64,000 nucleotides of DNA, from NCBI GenBank assembly GCA_028673005.1, contig CM054116.1, forward strand, positions 135,709,681-135,773,680, in the 5' to 3' direction. Position 1 is the stretch's first letter; the number at the start of each line of letters is the position of its first letter. Under the pieces are notes generated by a model. That model searched no databases. It was not told the origin of the DNA and worked only from the letters and a program-made list of their open reading frames with translations. A program made the translations under genes and the position numbers. Below, piece after piece: positions 11,226 to 25,124 of this stretch. The stretch is from Tanypteryx hageni (Eukaryota > Arthropoda > Insecta > Odonata > Petaluridae).

Positions 11226-13070
11226 GTTCTCAATATTTTTCGCTCAGATAAGAATTTAACGAGAAGCAAGCGAGGTACGTTGTAAAATACATGTAGGTCT
11301 TCATGTAAAGTAGTCGAAATTATTGTCCAATTTTTGGAAAAATTGGAATCGATCATTTAATTTTAACAAAACTCCCCAATATGAAATTTTGTTAACATAC
11401 GTAAAGCGGTTCCCGAGTTAAAACGAACATTGTAAACATTGTAGGTCTTCATGTAAAGTGGTCGTCATTGTTGTCCGATTTTAACCAAAATTGAACTCGG
11501 TTGACCGATTTTAGCAAAATTCCACAATACCAAATTTAATCAAAATACATCAAGCGGTTCCCAAGTTGAAACAAAGGAACATTGTTAACTATATGTTGGT
11601 CGTGTAAAGTGGTCGTAATTGCTGTCCGATTTTAACCAAAATTGGAATCGGTCGACAAATTTTAGCAAAACTCCTCAGTGCCAAATTACATCAAAATACG
11701 TTTAGCGGTTCCCGAGTTGAAGCAAAGGAACATTGTTAACTACATGTAGGTCTTCATGTAAAGTGGACGTCATTGTTGTCTGATTTTAACCAAAATTGGA
11801 ATCAGTCGACCAATTTTAGCAAAACTCTCCAACACCAAATTTCATCCTAGTACGTCCAGCGGTTTCCGAGTTTTAACATGCGGACGGACGGACGGAATCG
11901 ACCTCCCCTATATGCGTTCACTTTGTGCAAAGAACGCATAATAATCTTTTTTCTAGTCCTACGTTCTTTGAGATCAGGTTGACCATGGACTTCTTCTAAA
12001 CCAGTGGTGCGCAATCGGTGGCTCTCGAGTCTTGTTCAGGTGACCATAAGAGCATTCAATTGTTTTAAGGCTATGAGATTATTATGCGTTATTTGCACGA
12101 AGTGAAGACATATAGGGGAGGTCGTTTCCGTCCACATGTTAGAACTCAGAAACTGCTGGACGTATTATGATGAAATTTGGTATTGGAGAGTTTTACCAAA
12201 ATTGGTTTACCGATTTAAATTTTGGTCAAAATCGGAAAACAATGATGACCACTTTACATGAAGACCTAGAATGTTCCTTTGAACTCGGGAACCGCTGGAT
12301 GTATTTTGATGAAATTTGGTGTTGGGGAGTTTTGCTAAAATTGGTCGATCGATTCCATTTTTGGTTAAAATCGTAAAAAAATACGACTACTTGACATGAC
12401 CTACAAATAGTTGACAATGTTCCTTTATTTCAACTCAGGAAACCGCTTGATGCATTTTAATGAAATTTGGTATTGGGAAATTTTTCTATAATTGGTCAAT
12501 CGATTCCAATTTTAGTTAAAATCGACCACTTTACATGAAGTCCTACATGTAGTTAACTAATAAATATGCTCCTTTGTTTCAACTCGGGAACCGCAGAACG
12601 TATTTTAATGAAATGTGGTATTGGAGAATTTTGCTAAAATTGGTCGATCGATTCCAATTTTGGTTAAAATCGGACAACAATTACGACCACTTTACATGAG
12701 GACCTACAATGTTTACCGTGTTCGTTTCAACTCTGGAACCGCTTTACGTATGTTAATAAAATTTCATATTGGGGAGGTTTGTTAAAATTAAATGCTCTAT
12801 TCCAATTTTGGTTAAAATCGGACAGCAATGACGACCACTTTACAAGAGAACCTACAATGTTTACAGTGTTCGTTTCAACTCGGGAACCGCTTTACGTATA
12901 TTAATAAAATTTCGTATTGAGGACTTTTGTTAAAATTAAATGACCGATTCCAATTTTTGCAAAAATTGGACAATAATTTCGACTACTTTACATGAAGACC
13001 TACATGTATTTTACAACGTACCTCGCTTGCTTCTTGTTAAATTCTCATGTGAGCGAAAAATATTGAGAAC
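11226..13070. mobile_element. Foldback-like element made of ~150-bp monomers
   Basis: The termini are inverted: the left end starts GTTCTCAATATTTTTCGCTC and the right end is its near-complement. The left arm (11226-11943) holds about four direct monomers containing gtaggtcttcatgtaaagtg and ccaaaattggaatcggtcga. The right arm (12079-13070) holds about six copies in reverse orientation. Between the arms is a 135-bp unique spacer. Next to the spacer each arm ends in an acggacgg / tatgcgtt motif. There is no coding capacity, so it must be mobilised by another element. It resembles Foldback (TIR-rich, internally repeated) non-autonomous DNA transposons. Confidence 0.75.
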
Positions 13071-16000
13071 CGCATCCAGTCAACCGTTTACTTCGTAATT
13101 TCTCCTACTGAGAATGATATCCTGCATGCCGAAATATGCATTTAGGATAATAATATCTACTGGTGTAGTGTGTATGTATGTATGTGAAAGCGCGTGACTA
13201 CCCCAAACTAGCACGAATTACCCTTCGATCTTTGGAGAGAATATATTTCCCGTCAACCGGATAAATGTATCTGTGTGAGTGTACTATCACCAGAATTTAT
13301 TTATTCATATATTTCTCTTATTTATTGTTTGGTGTATATGGTGATAAATGTTCATATAACACCAGAGACACACCGAATACTTATTTTTACAATCAAATCT
13401 ATCTTAAATTTAACGGTTAACGGGAGAAATTTGGAATCAAGAGAAAAATCCTGCCATAACCGGACATCCCAGCATATACCTGTCGCATAGAGATATATGA
13501 TCCGCATTTCCATCCTATTTCAGTAGTTAACGTTAAGAGGATTTTGCATACACTCATCTTTAATGGCTGTCCTCTTCAGGTGGCTGAATGACTATAATTA
13601 GCGTTACCAGATTTGAGAAAGATAAACTGGGATATAACTTGTTTTGAGAAAGATAAACTGAGAAAATGTTTTTAATGCCGTATTACATTTCAATAGGTGA
13701 TCGCAATTTCCCCCATAGTTAAATTCTACTTTTGTCTTTAACTGCACCATCGCATGATCAATTTGCACCAACATTTCTTTATGCAATAAGTTGTCACATT
13801 CAAAGTTACTAAAAATAACTTCTTTCGTCATAGAAGAATGATATAATTGGCAAATCTTGAAAGCTTTGCCATATATTTTACACGATCGTGATAAATCCCA
13901 TCAATTATCACGTCGTACATCGTACGTTGCTACCGATAATAAATATTCAGAACAACTTAAAGTATATATATATATATAAATTTCTGTTGCAGTTCGACAT
14001 AAGAGACGTAAAATTATTTCAGACAGAAACGACTGGATAAATGATTATGTAGATTGTAGATGAATGGTATTCAGTCCAGAAAGGACTTTAGACGAAGTAG
14101 TCACTTGTGCTATCTTAGGATTAAAACATCTCGCTGTTTTTATAGATGTGTAATTCGTAAGTAGTAAAACAATGCAATTCTCACTATTCTACCAAAGTGA
14201 AAAGTTACGACGCGGTGACCTTTTAATTGGCATGACTACACACTTTGCGGCCGCAATGGAGATCCCTTAATAGACGCTCTTTCGAAATTCCGAATTCATT
14301 CAATATTTAATAATAATAGTAAAAGTGGTACAATACAATAATTATCACAATTGAATTTCTTTGGTGTATTTAAAAACATTAAACTAGGCAATACATAGAA
14401 ATCAGGACAAGAAAGAAGATGTGCATTTATTTTTGTGTTGGCGATTTTGCTATTCTTTATTGGGGGTTATCTTCCTATGCCACTACAGTTATATGCAATT
14501 TGGTGTGTTTTGAGGCAATGACAGTTACACTTGAAGGCAAATGTTTTGGTGTATGTCTTATTCTTTGTACGAGTGCCAACAAGGTTATCATTACATTTGT
14601 ACCAGCCTCGTATCTCACATTACCGAAAACTAGTCTCTTCGAGGACAATGGGAAGTATTGCATAAGACTTGTTATTCCTCTGTTCATCTTTGTAAGGTCG
14701 CTATCAAATGCTCCTACCGCATATGACTTCGTAGATTAAATTCTCTTTCAAAAATCGACGAATATAGGAATATAGAGCAAGTTCGGAAATTTATCTTAAG
14801 TGGATATACACTAAATAAAAGTAACACGCTGTTCACATATTAAAAAAGATAAAAATCCGTCCAATGCCCCCCAATTCAAGAGACTTATTTTCATTAAATT
14901 ATCATGGTAAACGAAATAACGATTTTGTTAAAAAGAAAATTTAATTTTAAAATAAATTTAAAATGTAATTTTCTTTGGAAAGGCAGTTATGGTTGAGTTT
15001 TGGGCACTAAATTTCTTCCTTTTGGAATATGATTTAAATTCGTAGATGAAATGTCGAATTTACCTTATGTATTTAATTCAATTGATGATGAAAATAACTT
15101 CCAGATCCACAGATACTTTGTAGCCAAAAGAGACGTCTGCTTTCTCCTAATACTTTTTGACCATCGACAAGGATTATTATTCAGAGTTTTGAAATTTATC
15201 ATTTATTTCTTTTGAAACTTATTATTTTTGGAGTGTGGAACTATCATCTTACATATTTCGATTAATAAAAGTTCTTAAGTTACGACTTTCTACCATTCAT
15301 AGACGAAAATAATATATCTACTTTTATAACAATTCATCCGAGTCGCCGCAGAAAAATAACTTTAACCATCATAGTGATTAAATTTATATTCAAATAGCAG
15401 CAAAATAAATAAATAATTAAGTTCTTATACATCCCCTTTCTATTATTCTGTTTGTAAATAAATAAAATAATTCTTTTTCTTTCTTTTACTAAAGTTTCTT
15501 TGCAGAGGTGAGTTTCCACATTTACTTATATTGGGTGTATAGTGATAAAAATTCTTTTATCCAATAATAAATTAAAACGAACAATTTAACAGGACCAATA
15601 AAAACGGACTAAATTCAACGTTTCAAGATTCTCATAGTTTTGAGTTCATTTAATTTTCTGTGGGCGGATGCTATTAATTATGAAGGTGTCAGGTGTTTCT
15701 CGAATATAACATATTTAATGTGCTGTATGCCAATTAAAAGAAGTTTTCAGTTGCTGTGGTAATTTTTCGTAATTATATTTTTTGTCACATTTTTCTTTAA
15801 GTGAATGATTGTTTTATTGTAGCGGCGGTCTTGTGTTTTATTATCATTCGATCTGTAGTTTTACTTTTCAGATGTGTTCTATGGCGACTTGTTTAATGAA
15901 CTTGATTTATATGTGGTAATAGGTAAACTTTATTAAATGGTGCGTTAGACTGTGTGGCATTCCGTGAAAAGGTGTCATCTCATGTCACGGGGAAAGGAAT

Positions 16001-18960
16001 GACAAAGGATGTGACTGTTGTTGAGCGTGAATTTTCTATAGATGTCAAATTCTATTTTATATGTCGTTCCTTGTCATAAGTAAATCAAGAAATAGCAGGG
16101 AGCTATTATTGTCTATTTTGAATGAAAATCGTGTTATGTAACACGATTGTTTAATTCTTGTATGAAATCTTCAATGTTGTTGGAAATAGGCTCGAACACA
16201 GAATATTACATCGAAGTATCCAAAAATTTTGTTTACCTCTTACATTTTTTCCCAAAGTGAGGCATTAAAAGTTAAGCCAGGAAAGGAAATAAAGATATGT
16301 CCATGGTGGTGCCATTAGGTATTCTGCAAAGGTTTTCGTTCTTTTGAAAATTCACAGGACCGTCTCATAGACTTTGGGACCCCTTTTAAGATATAGTAAG
16401 GAGATCCATAACCCATTGAAAATTTAAATTTCAGGTACTCTCTCCTCTTCTCAGAATAACTGTTTTAGCGCCAGCTTCTATGTTTACATTGAAAGAGTGG
16501 GGTCCGGATGGCTCAACTAGTCGTGCAGCACGGAATCTTATGTTCTCTTTTTACTTTCTCCATACGCAGTATAGGGGAAAGTATTGTTTTCATGAAAAGA
16601 TCGATTTCGAGATTTCAACGGAAATACACGTTTTGAGGTCCCCTGAACACTTTTTGACTATTTTCTCGATGACATCTGTGTGTGTGTGTATGTATGTGAC
16701 AGTTTTTTTGTGGGTGCTCTAACTCAAACACTATTAATCATTTCAACAAGAAATTTTATATTTAACATTTTCAGAACAGTCACAATAATAGATTAGTTTT
16801 TGGTAAAAAATCGGTCAACCGGAAGTGGGTGTTTACTCTTGTCACTTATTCGTTATTTTGAAATATATGCTTTAATATTTGGTATATGTAAAAACGTACT
16901 GGAATCAAAGTTGTAGAAAATTTAATTTAATACAACCTTTGTTTAAGAGATACCTTAAAAACTAAATATTTTATCTGCCACCACCACGCCACCTTCCGAC
17001 GACTCTTGTTAACAATTGACGCTTAGTCATGCTCCTTTATAGTTTCTTAATTGTTGGAGCTTCGTGGCTATATAAAATATCATAAGGCTTCGGTTTGAGT
17101 TTATTTCTGTTCTTTTTAAGTCTTTAAAATTTTCTCTCAGTTCCTTAAAATATTTATTATCATGTAACCTATTTGGAATATTTAGAAATAATACAGGTAT
17201 AGAGAAAGTCATGTGGTGGCCACATCAGATTTTTTAAGTAATGAGAAATATTTGAAGTGTTCTCAGCCCCTAGGCTGCGAGCCTTCCGCGTGACCGCAGT
17301 ATCAAACGGGAGGGCCAAGGGCATGTATAGATTCGTCAATAATTTGTATTCTTTTATGGCTTTCATGGAAATATTCCTATACAAATTCCATTCTAAATTT
17401 TAAATTGAGAAATTAGGAAGAAAACTCAAAGGAGACAAGTAAGTATTTGTCTTTTTTTACTATTTAAGGTTTTGGAATTTATCAATGAATTCTTATAAAA
17501 TTTAAAAAGTGTCCAATAACTAATTTAATGTTTTAAGTGAATTTTTCCTTTAACATTTTCAAAAGAGGATAAGTATAGGAAATATATTGCATAAGAAATG
17601 TGTTTCATTGACTTATACTCTGCGAATTTTTGTTGGGAAGCACATTTTTGGTATAGTGAGGTTAGATACGTTGAGTTTGATTCAATTTCATTTAGGCTAT
17701 AAGGTGTTCTCGATAATTTACTTTTGAACAATTGCTAAGTTTTCTGTTTCCTCATTAATTTCCTTTTGCATCACAATAGAGGTCGGCCCGGCTCATTGGT
17801 GATATGGCCATGGTTTAAATCTATAATCAGCTCTTCGAGCCCGTCTGATACCCGACTTAGTCCCGATATCCAAGCGATGCGTCACTAAAACGATTAGATT
17901 ACCCACAGCTGAAACGACTTTGTCTAGTTTTTATATTTGACCTTTGAAGATCGAGAAAATTTTAAAAATATAAATATTTTTACTCGCGAAATTTAATGAA
18001 GTTGTTGCATTTTATGGTGTATAAACGGAGTAGAGTCTACAATTTCACTGTTTAATCAGATTCTTCGCTCCTATACAACGCATACCTGCCGCTAGGGCCG
18101 TCTCTTGAGGTGAGTTTGAGAGGCGACCGCCTGAAGCGGTACATTACTAGGGACGCCATTACAGCAGCGTCGCGACCGATCTGCACCTGTGTCGTGAACT
18201 GGGGTGGCATTTTGTCTTGTTGGCTCAGGGGGCAAATTTTCTCGCAATGACTATGCAACGACTGCCGTATTAAGGCAGCATATCAAATAAGAAATTACAT
18301 TAGTATATATTAGTAACTCGGTATAGTAAGTTGATCAGTAAAATATCGTCAAAATCTGTGCAGTGCTGAATAAGCCCGTATAACTGGTCACTTTAAGTGT
18401 AGTAGAAATAAATGGAAATTTCATGTTTCCTGAAACTATTTTGCTGAAGTTAAATTGGAATTCCAGAGCGACTCGACATCCTGAAGACCTACTAAGCGGC
18501 TGAATAAACAACATAATCATAACTGAGGAATTACAAAAAGACAGGACACAACGCGATGTCGAGATACTCTCTAACTTGCAATCCATCGATAAGAGTTAGA
18601 CTATAAAGCTTTCTGCGTGTGATACGGCCGTAAGCGCTAAGTATCGGAAAAGGGGAGACACCACAAGTGATAGAGGAACACAAAGCATGTACGATAAAGA
18701 ATATTTTTACGAGTATCGCCAGACAAATTGCTGGAATTGAAAACAATTGCAAAGTCGCGCTTTCCCGACAAACAGTGGAACGGTTAACTTTCTATGTCGG
18801 TTAGATCCTGACCTACGAGTTGGAAAATAATTTAAAGAAAACAACGGATTTAAAGCAATTATATACATAATATCCTTATTCTGTACGCTGCTCCGTCCGC
18901 CCGTCCGTTGGTCCGCTGGAACGTTCTATAGTAATCCCTATAAGAGAACACATAAAAATA
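13071..18960. other. AT-rich intronic sequence, nothing coding recognised
   Basis: Unique-looking AT-rich DNA. It contains a short gtatgtatgtgac microsatellite-like motif near 13170 and again near 16680. A slightly GC-richer patch with an ttcgagcccg motif lies near 17770-17890 and may be an old SINE fragment. Frames such as 14419-14739 and 18335-18586 have no family resemblance. Confidence 0.4.
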
Positions 18961-19327
18961 CCTTTTTTCACTTGCAGGCATTCTTTTGCCAAATTAAATT
19001 AGAAGCAATTGACCTACAATCTTCGGATTTAGACCATTTTAAAGAAAAATAAACATAGATTCTTATTCTTATCTTTGACTTTTGCCTTCGGTTCGAAATC
19101 GCTCAAGTTATACATTTAAATCCCATTAATTGGAAGATTTTAAGCTTTTTAAAGATATGTTGTCTTTTAGCGGTGCCATTGTTGAATTTTTAAAGATTTT
19201 TGTTTTTTCTAGTCGGTTTTGTGCATAGTTCTACCACTAAAAATAATTTCGAGTCTCCCGCTCTTCTGGAAGTGCCGAAACATTAATATCCTCCTATATA
19301 TATGTTATATGTTACTAATACAAGGTG

Positions 19328-20350
19328 CTTGCATACTGCAAGCATTTCATCTCACCTTGAAAAAACAATCATTTTTAGAGAGATATTTCATCATTGGAAT
19401 TATTTCTTTAATTCAAAAGATTGCTTCTCAGCACCGATTTTCGATTTCCACTTATGGAACAATAATGGAGTAAAACAATCAATAATATTCGCAATTTTAT
19501 AAATATTATACTTTCTCACATTTGGTCAATAATGCCACACATTTCTGCGAAATTTTGAAGTCGTACGACATTTAGAAGTGAAATAACATTTATCTAATTG
19601 TTAAAATTGTAATAATTTTTGACGGTCGCAATAACAACATTATGCCAACATTGAAATGTTTGTTCGTTTTTATAGAATAAGATCTAAATTACTTAAAAAT
19701 TACAGCTCTTTATCTCATCCGGTAGTATCAAAACATTTACCTATTTGTTTAAATTTTAAGAATTTTTAACTGCCAAACTTATAAAAATATAAAAATTTGT
19801 ATAATCCCTATATCTTTTTTTTACAAACTCTATCTATAAAAAAATTAGTTCTGTAGCACATACGAAAATACATAAACCTTGAAAATTTGTTTAAACATTT
19901 TCGAATTTTTAGCGTCTGCATTGTAGAACTTTTTCAAGATTTTCGTTTTTTCCTCTGTAAGGCCCGTCTATATATAATATATATAATAATTATATAATAT
20001 AATATTATAATAATATATAATAATAATAATAAATAATATTATAATATATACAATAATTATGGAACAAGGTCACCCGGCCCCCTGTTTGCGTGGTTTGAGG
20101 AGACCGCGCAATTTCAGCTGTTCCGTCCTTCGGAAGGGACGTTAAGCCGTTGGCCCCCCTGGTGTTCTTCGTAAGAGCAGGCAAATGCCGGCACCGGGTT
20201 TCCCTCCTCCCTTCTGTGTGTGAGTCCGGTGTGGAAGGCAACGGGAAACCACCACACCGTATATGTATATTCCCTAGTCAAAACCAATTAATTAATTAAT
20301 TGGTAGAACCTGTCGCAAGACAGAACACTAATGAATGAATGAATGAATAT

Positions 20351-20382
<32 letters not shown>

Positions 20383-21032
20383 ATTATATATAGACGGGCC
20401 TCACAGAGGAAAAAACGAAAATCTTGAAAAAGTGCAACAATGCAGACGCTAAAAATTCGAAAATGTTTAAACAAATTTTCAAGGTTTATGTATTTTCGTA
20501 TGTGCTACAGAACTAATTTTTTATAGATAGAGTTTGTAAAAAAAAGATATAGGGATTATACAAATTTTTATATTTTTATAAGTTTGGCAGTTAAAAATTC
20601 TTAAAATTTAAACAAATAGGTAAATGTTTTGATACTACCGGATGAGATAAAGAGCTGTAATTTTTAAGTAATTTAGATCTTATTCTATAAAAACGAACAA
20701 ACATTTCAATGTTGGCATAATGTTGTTATTGCGACCGTCAAAAATTATTACAATTTTAACAATTAGATAAATGTTATTTCACTTCTAAATGTCGTACGAC
20801 TTCAAAATTTCGCAGAAATGTGTGGCATTATTGACCAAATGTGAGAAAGTATAATATTTATAAAATTGCGAATATTATTGATTGTTTTACTCCATTATTG
20901 TTCCATAAGTGGAAATCGAAAATCGGTGCTGAGAAGCAATCTTTTGAATTAAAGAAATAATTCCAATGATGAAATATCTCTCTAAAAATGATTGTTTTTT
21001 CAAGGTGAGATGAAATGCTTGCAGTATGCAAG
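19328..21032. mobile_element. Long inverted repeat with ~650-bp near-identical arms
   Basis: The left arm 19328-19976 and right arm 20386-21032 are reverse complements with only a few differences by eye. The outer ends are cttgcatactgcaagcattt and its complement; the inner ends both carry the tatatagacgggcc motif. The centre (19977-20385) is TA-rich and holds a SINE-like insert. The arms have no open frame. High arm identity implies a recent origin or gene conversion between arms. Confidence 0.8.
20055..20350 (+). mobile_element. SINE-like or LINE 3'-end insert with (AATG)n tail
   Basis: A GC-rich segment in AT-rich surroundings carries ttcggaagggacgttaagcc followed by agagcaggc and gccggcaccgggtttccc motifs. 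It ends in a tail of about four AATG units near 20330-20348. This composition and tail are typical of a SINE or of the 3' end of a CR1/RTE-type LINE. It sits in the loop of the long inverted repeat, inside TA-rich DNA. The exact family is not determined. Confidence 0.5.
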
Positions 21033-21055
21033 AATCTTCTAATAGTATATATATA

Positions 21056-21086
21056 TATTTATTTATTTATTTATTTATTTATTCAT

Positions 21087-21145
<59 letters not shown>

Positions 21146-21158
21146 TTTGTTTATTTGT

Positions 21159-21252
<94 letters not shown>
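21056..21252 (+). repeat. (TTTA)n microsatellite, about 49 units
   Basis: An almost uninterrupted tttattta tract of about 197 bp with only a few substitutions (ttca, ttg). It produces an artefactual Ile-Tyr-Leu-Phe frame in two phases. It lies exactly between two palindromic elements. Confidence 0.95.
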
Positions 21253-21253
<1 letters not shown>

Positions 21254-22680
21254 CTTGTCCCTCACTCACTGACACAAAACTCTAAGGCACTTCTAGAAGG
21301 GATAGATATCTGACATTTGGTACGTTGCTAGGTCGAGTGACACAACTGACGAAAAAAATCTAAAATAACAAAAAAATTTGTATTTAAGGAGTCATTTTCA
21401 ACCCAATGTCCCCCATAAGAAAAGCATGGGATTCAGTACAAGGCTTTCTAAAAATGCATTTTTAAATTATTTTAAATTGAGATACGAATTCGAAAAATAA
21501 GCAATCGTCACTATGGCCGAACGGTTTTCTTTGTTTTAGAAAGCATAATTCAAGTACCTACCGATTTAGCGTAAATATCTCCTTAAAAACAGAAAAAGTG
21601 TGAATTTTTTCTCTTTTCAACAACGAAAATCTTTAAATACTATGGCTACGACCTCAATGCTTTTAAAGGGATTTGATATTATACGTTACGATTGCAGTGA
21701 TTTAATGATTTTAATGGGAATTAATCCTGTCATAACGAATTAGAGTTGAACTTCTATAACTCGAATCTCAAGGGAAAGTAATAATTATTCTAGTAATAGA
21801 AAATTAAAGTTACGGAAATATATTTTTAAATATTTGAATATACGCAACGTAACTTCTATAACTCGAATCTCAAAGGAATCCAACATTTATTCGAATTACA
21901 GTAAAACTCGTTTATAACAAATTTAGGGAGCTTGCAATTTTTTTTTATAAGTGTGACTTCATTACATCCGAGAAATGCTATTTCTGCTGTCTGAACCGTG
22001 AGGGTAGATTTTTGCTTAATGTTAACTGCCCACAATGCACTACTATGTATTCTATGGGATATTTGTCAACTTCCAAGCAAGCTACGTTCGTGTGTTTTTA
22101 AGAAAAATATATGGTACATATGTAAAAAATTGTTCAACATTTTACAGATGGTTATAAACGTAAAAATATTTCACGTAGACTTGTGATGAATGAAGATTTT
22201 AGTGAACTACTAATTCAATTGTTTTAAGTACTTTCAAAACATTTTTCACACACGATTTCATTTTACGTGCCTATATCATTAATTCGTGCTGATTGTGTTC
22301 ACTCATGCCGTGATGTGTTTGCCATCCACCGCTCTTATTACGCAATTTTAGATGCTGCTATTCCCCAGGAGCCAGTTGTCTCACATCACACCAGATCAGC
22401 ACTTTTGGCCTACAATGCATTTAAAGGACAGAACCTAATTCGTGAAACCTGATGCTATTGGCAACTTTACAATGAGAAATTCGCTATTTGGTTTAATTTC
22501 GAGAAGAGGGAGAAGGAAAAATAGGCAAACTGAAGCAACATGGGATATGGAGAAATGCTTCCTGCTGATAGGCACAAGCCTGTGGAGACTTTTGAGTGCT
22601 GGAAAGCCATCCAGATCTCTTTGTGCGTATTGAAGTGAGGTGAACATTTGGACTCTTCGTGTGCTCAAGTGACAGTGACC

Positions 22681-23049
22681 ATGTCTTCCATTCAGCCAAC
22701 AAGAGAGAAGAGAGCAAAGATAAAGAGAAAATCCCTTACCATAGAAGAAAAATTAAAAATTTTAAATGGCATGAGTAGAAATCCGTGCAATCTTACCAAA
22801 AGGGATATTCCTCATAAATATGAAATCTCTCCATCAACCCTTTCGACTATTTTGGCCCAGCGAGAAGCCATTGAAAAGGCAGCTGTTGAGGGCAGCGCAA
22901 AGAGGAAGAAACTGAAAACTGCGAAGAACGAGGACCTATAGGACGTGCTTGCAGAGTGGTTTCATCAAGCGACGGCCCAAGATATCCCTCTGAGTGGGGA
23001 GCACATTAAAGAAGAAGCAGCGAAAATCGCTACGACAAGGAAGCCATGA
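22681..23049 (+). pseudogene. Tigger/pogo-like transposase, N-terminal DNA-binding part
   Basis: The frame begins MSSIQPTREKRAKIKRKS and contains SLTIEEKLKILNGMSRN and ISPSTLSTILAQRE, a psq/CENP-B-type helix-turn-helix that binds transposon ends. A TAG at 22939-22941 interrupts it. The same frame continues as DVLAEWFHQATAQDIPLSGE, the second CENP-B-type helix-turn-helix, up to a stop at 23049. The DDE catalytic core expected next is missing. This is therefore a dead, internally deleted copy. Confidence 0.7.
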
Positions 23050-23183
23050 AAATAAACATCTACCAAACCATGAATTTTCTCGCTGCAAGTATCGTTATTT
23101 TCTCCATTAAGTTTGCTTTACTATCATCGATGTAAAAATATGACATTTGCTTATCCGTCTTCCCTTTCCTTGCTGTAGGAGGC

Positions 23184-23511
23184 ATGGGACCAAGTTACTC
23201 CTTAAACAGTGCAGAACTGCTTCCAAAAGGCTGGGTTCGGGGAACCCAGCGATGCCGAAGAGGTTATCCCTGATACGGACTCCCTTTCAGAAATAGAAAA
23301 TAGCCCAGATGCCACTGATAGGTGGGATAACATTCTGCCACTTTTTGAGTCATCTATAAATTTTGATGAGTACGTGTCTGCGGACGATTCCACTCCCGTC
23401 GCAGCCATACAGACCGTCGAGGAGATACTCAATGACCACGATGGGGGTGGCTCGGAAGGGGACTTGGAGGGTGAAGACGAGAATGGCCACGACGAGAACG
23501 TCAACCAGTGA
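23184..23511 (+). pseudogene. Tigger/pogo-like transposase, C-terminal remnant
   Basis: A fragment reading AWDQVTP, then NCFQKAGFGEPSDAEE, followed by an acidic tail (SLSEIENSPDATDRWDNILP, later EEILNDHDGGG). This resembles the C-terminus of Tigger-family transposases, where a cysteine/phenylalanine motif after the DDE domain precedes an acidic tail. An in-frame stop occurs just before NCFQK. It lies about 130 bp beyond the N-terminal fragment, so about 300 residues of catalytic domain have been lost by internal deletion. Confidence 0.6.
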
Positions 23512-24576
23512 CTCGAGCTGAGGGAATGGAAACTTTGGAAACATTCCGGAGGTATATAAACCAGCTGAACGTAGATGACCAAATGTTTAGAATGATTCAC
23601 CGCCTTGAAAACGCAGCCCATGCATGCATGGATGATGATACCATGATCCTAACAGAGAATATCCTAATATTTCCATAAATTTAATGTACTGGGTATTGTC
23701 TTAATGATGATTATTCTTATTGCTCACGCAGTGCGATCTGAGTCACGAAACTTGAACTACGAAAACTTGGACACGAGCCGATTGCCAGAGAATTTGAAAA
23801 TTACGGATAGTTGCCTTAATTTCAAGGAAAATTATAAATATACTGATATAATTCATGGAATTTATTATTTAATACATATAGGCCCCAAGTGACTGAAGTG
23901 CTGTGGCCCTGGAGATCACGTTGGTTTAGTTACGAGTTTAGTTCTTAGTGTAAGGTGATTTTTTGAAGCGCTTGCAGTATGCGAGCACCGAAGGATATTG
24001 CTTGTTAAGATGATGATATACTCATCCATGCCTTTAGCGCGTATTTGGATAAAAAATCGCGAAATAGGCATGCCGTCATTTTATTTAACGATTGAAAAGA
24101 GTTCAAATTTCTCGAAAAACTACGAAACGCTACATTCAAATACTTTTCAAGTTTCACCGTCATTCTGTCAGGGTTGCTTCTCCTATTGTGATCCCTTATA
24201 GCCCTGGAGAAAAACAAACCTATTCGCTCCTTCCTATAGTCGATAACCCAGATTCAATCATCATGTTTGTACTTCCAGTAGTGCGTGAGAATTGCAGTTA
24301 TCTATGATACCCTGAATCACAGTGCGTGATGCAATTAGTGTTTTGGATTTAGTAAAATCTTACATATTATCGGAAGAAAATATTGGTCATGATGTTTGTA
24401 TAATATGCATGATACTGAAAATTAGAATAATATGCCTATATGCTTATGGGAATAAACTTGATGTTAATTCAATTAAAGAAAAATGAAAAATATATAATTC
24501 CGTAACTCGAATTTTCTATAACTCGAATAATTTTTGATTTCGTATGAGATTCGAGTTATAGAAGTTTCACTGTGTG

Positions 24577-24608
<32 letters not shown>

Positions 24609-25124
24609 AATATTTAAAAATATATTTCCGTAATTTGATTTTTCTATTACTAGAATAATTATTACTTTTCCTTAAGATTCGAGTTATGGAAGTTCAACTC
24701 TAATTCGTTATGACGGCATTAATTTCCATTAAAACCATTAAATCACTGCAATCGTAACGTATAATATCAGATCCCATTAAAAGCGTTTATGTCGTTGCTG
24801 TAGTATTTGTAGAAAGTGTATTTTTTTAAATTGTGTTTGTAAATATCATTATTTTTATAGATATATTATGTTTCTTTTGCCACCTGGCCGGATGGCCTAA
24901 TTGCAATGTATTTTTTAATAATAATAATAAAAATTTTCATTGTGGAAAAGAGGAAAAATTCACAATTTTTTCCGATTAAAAGCAGATATTTACGCTAATT
25001 CAGTTTTTATTTGAATTCTTCCTTAAAAATGAAGAACTCCGTTCTTTCACATAGACAACTATTCTTTTCCCCAATTCGTATTCCATTTATAAGTAAGTAA
25101 ATTAAAAATGCATTATTAGAAAGC

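Noticed and set aside
21015..21313. 85-95 codon Ile/Tyr/Leu/Phe frames that look like membrane proteins
   Set aside because: Direct translation of the (TTTA)n microsatellite in two phases.
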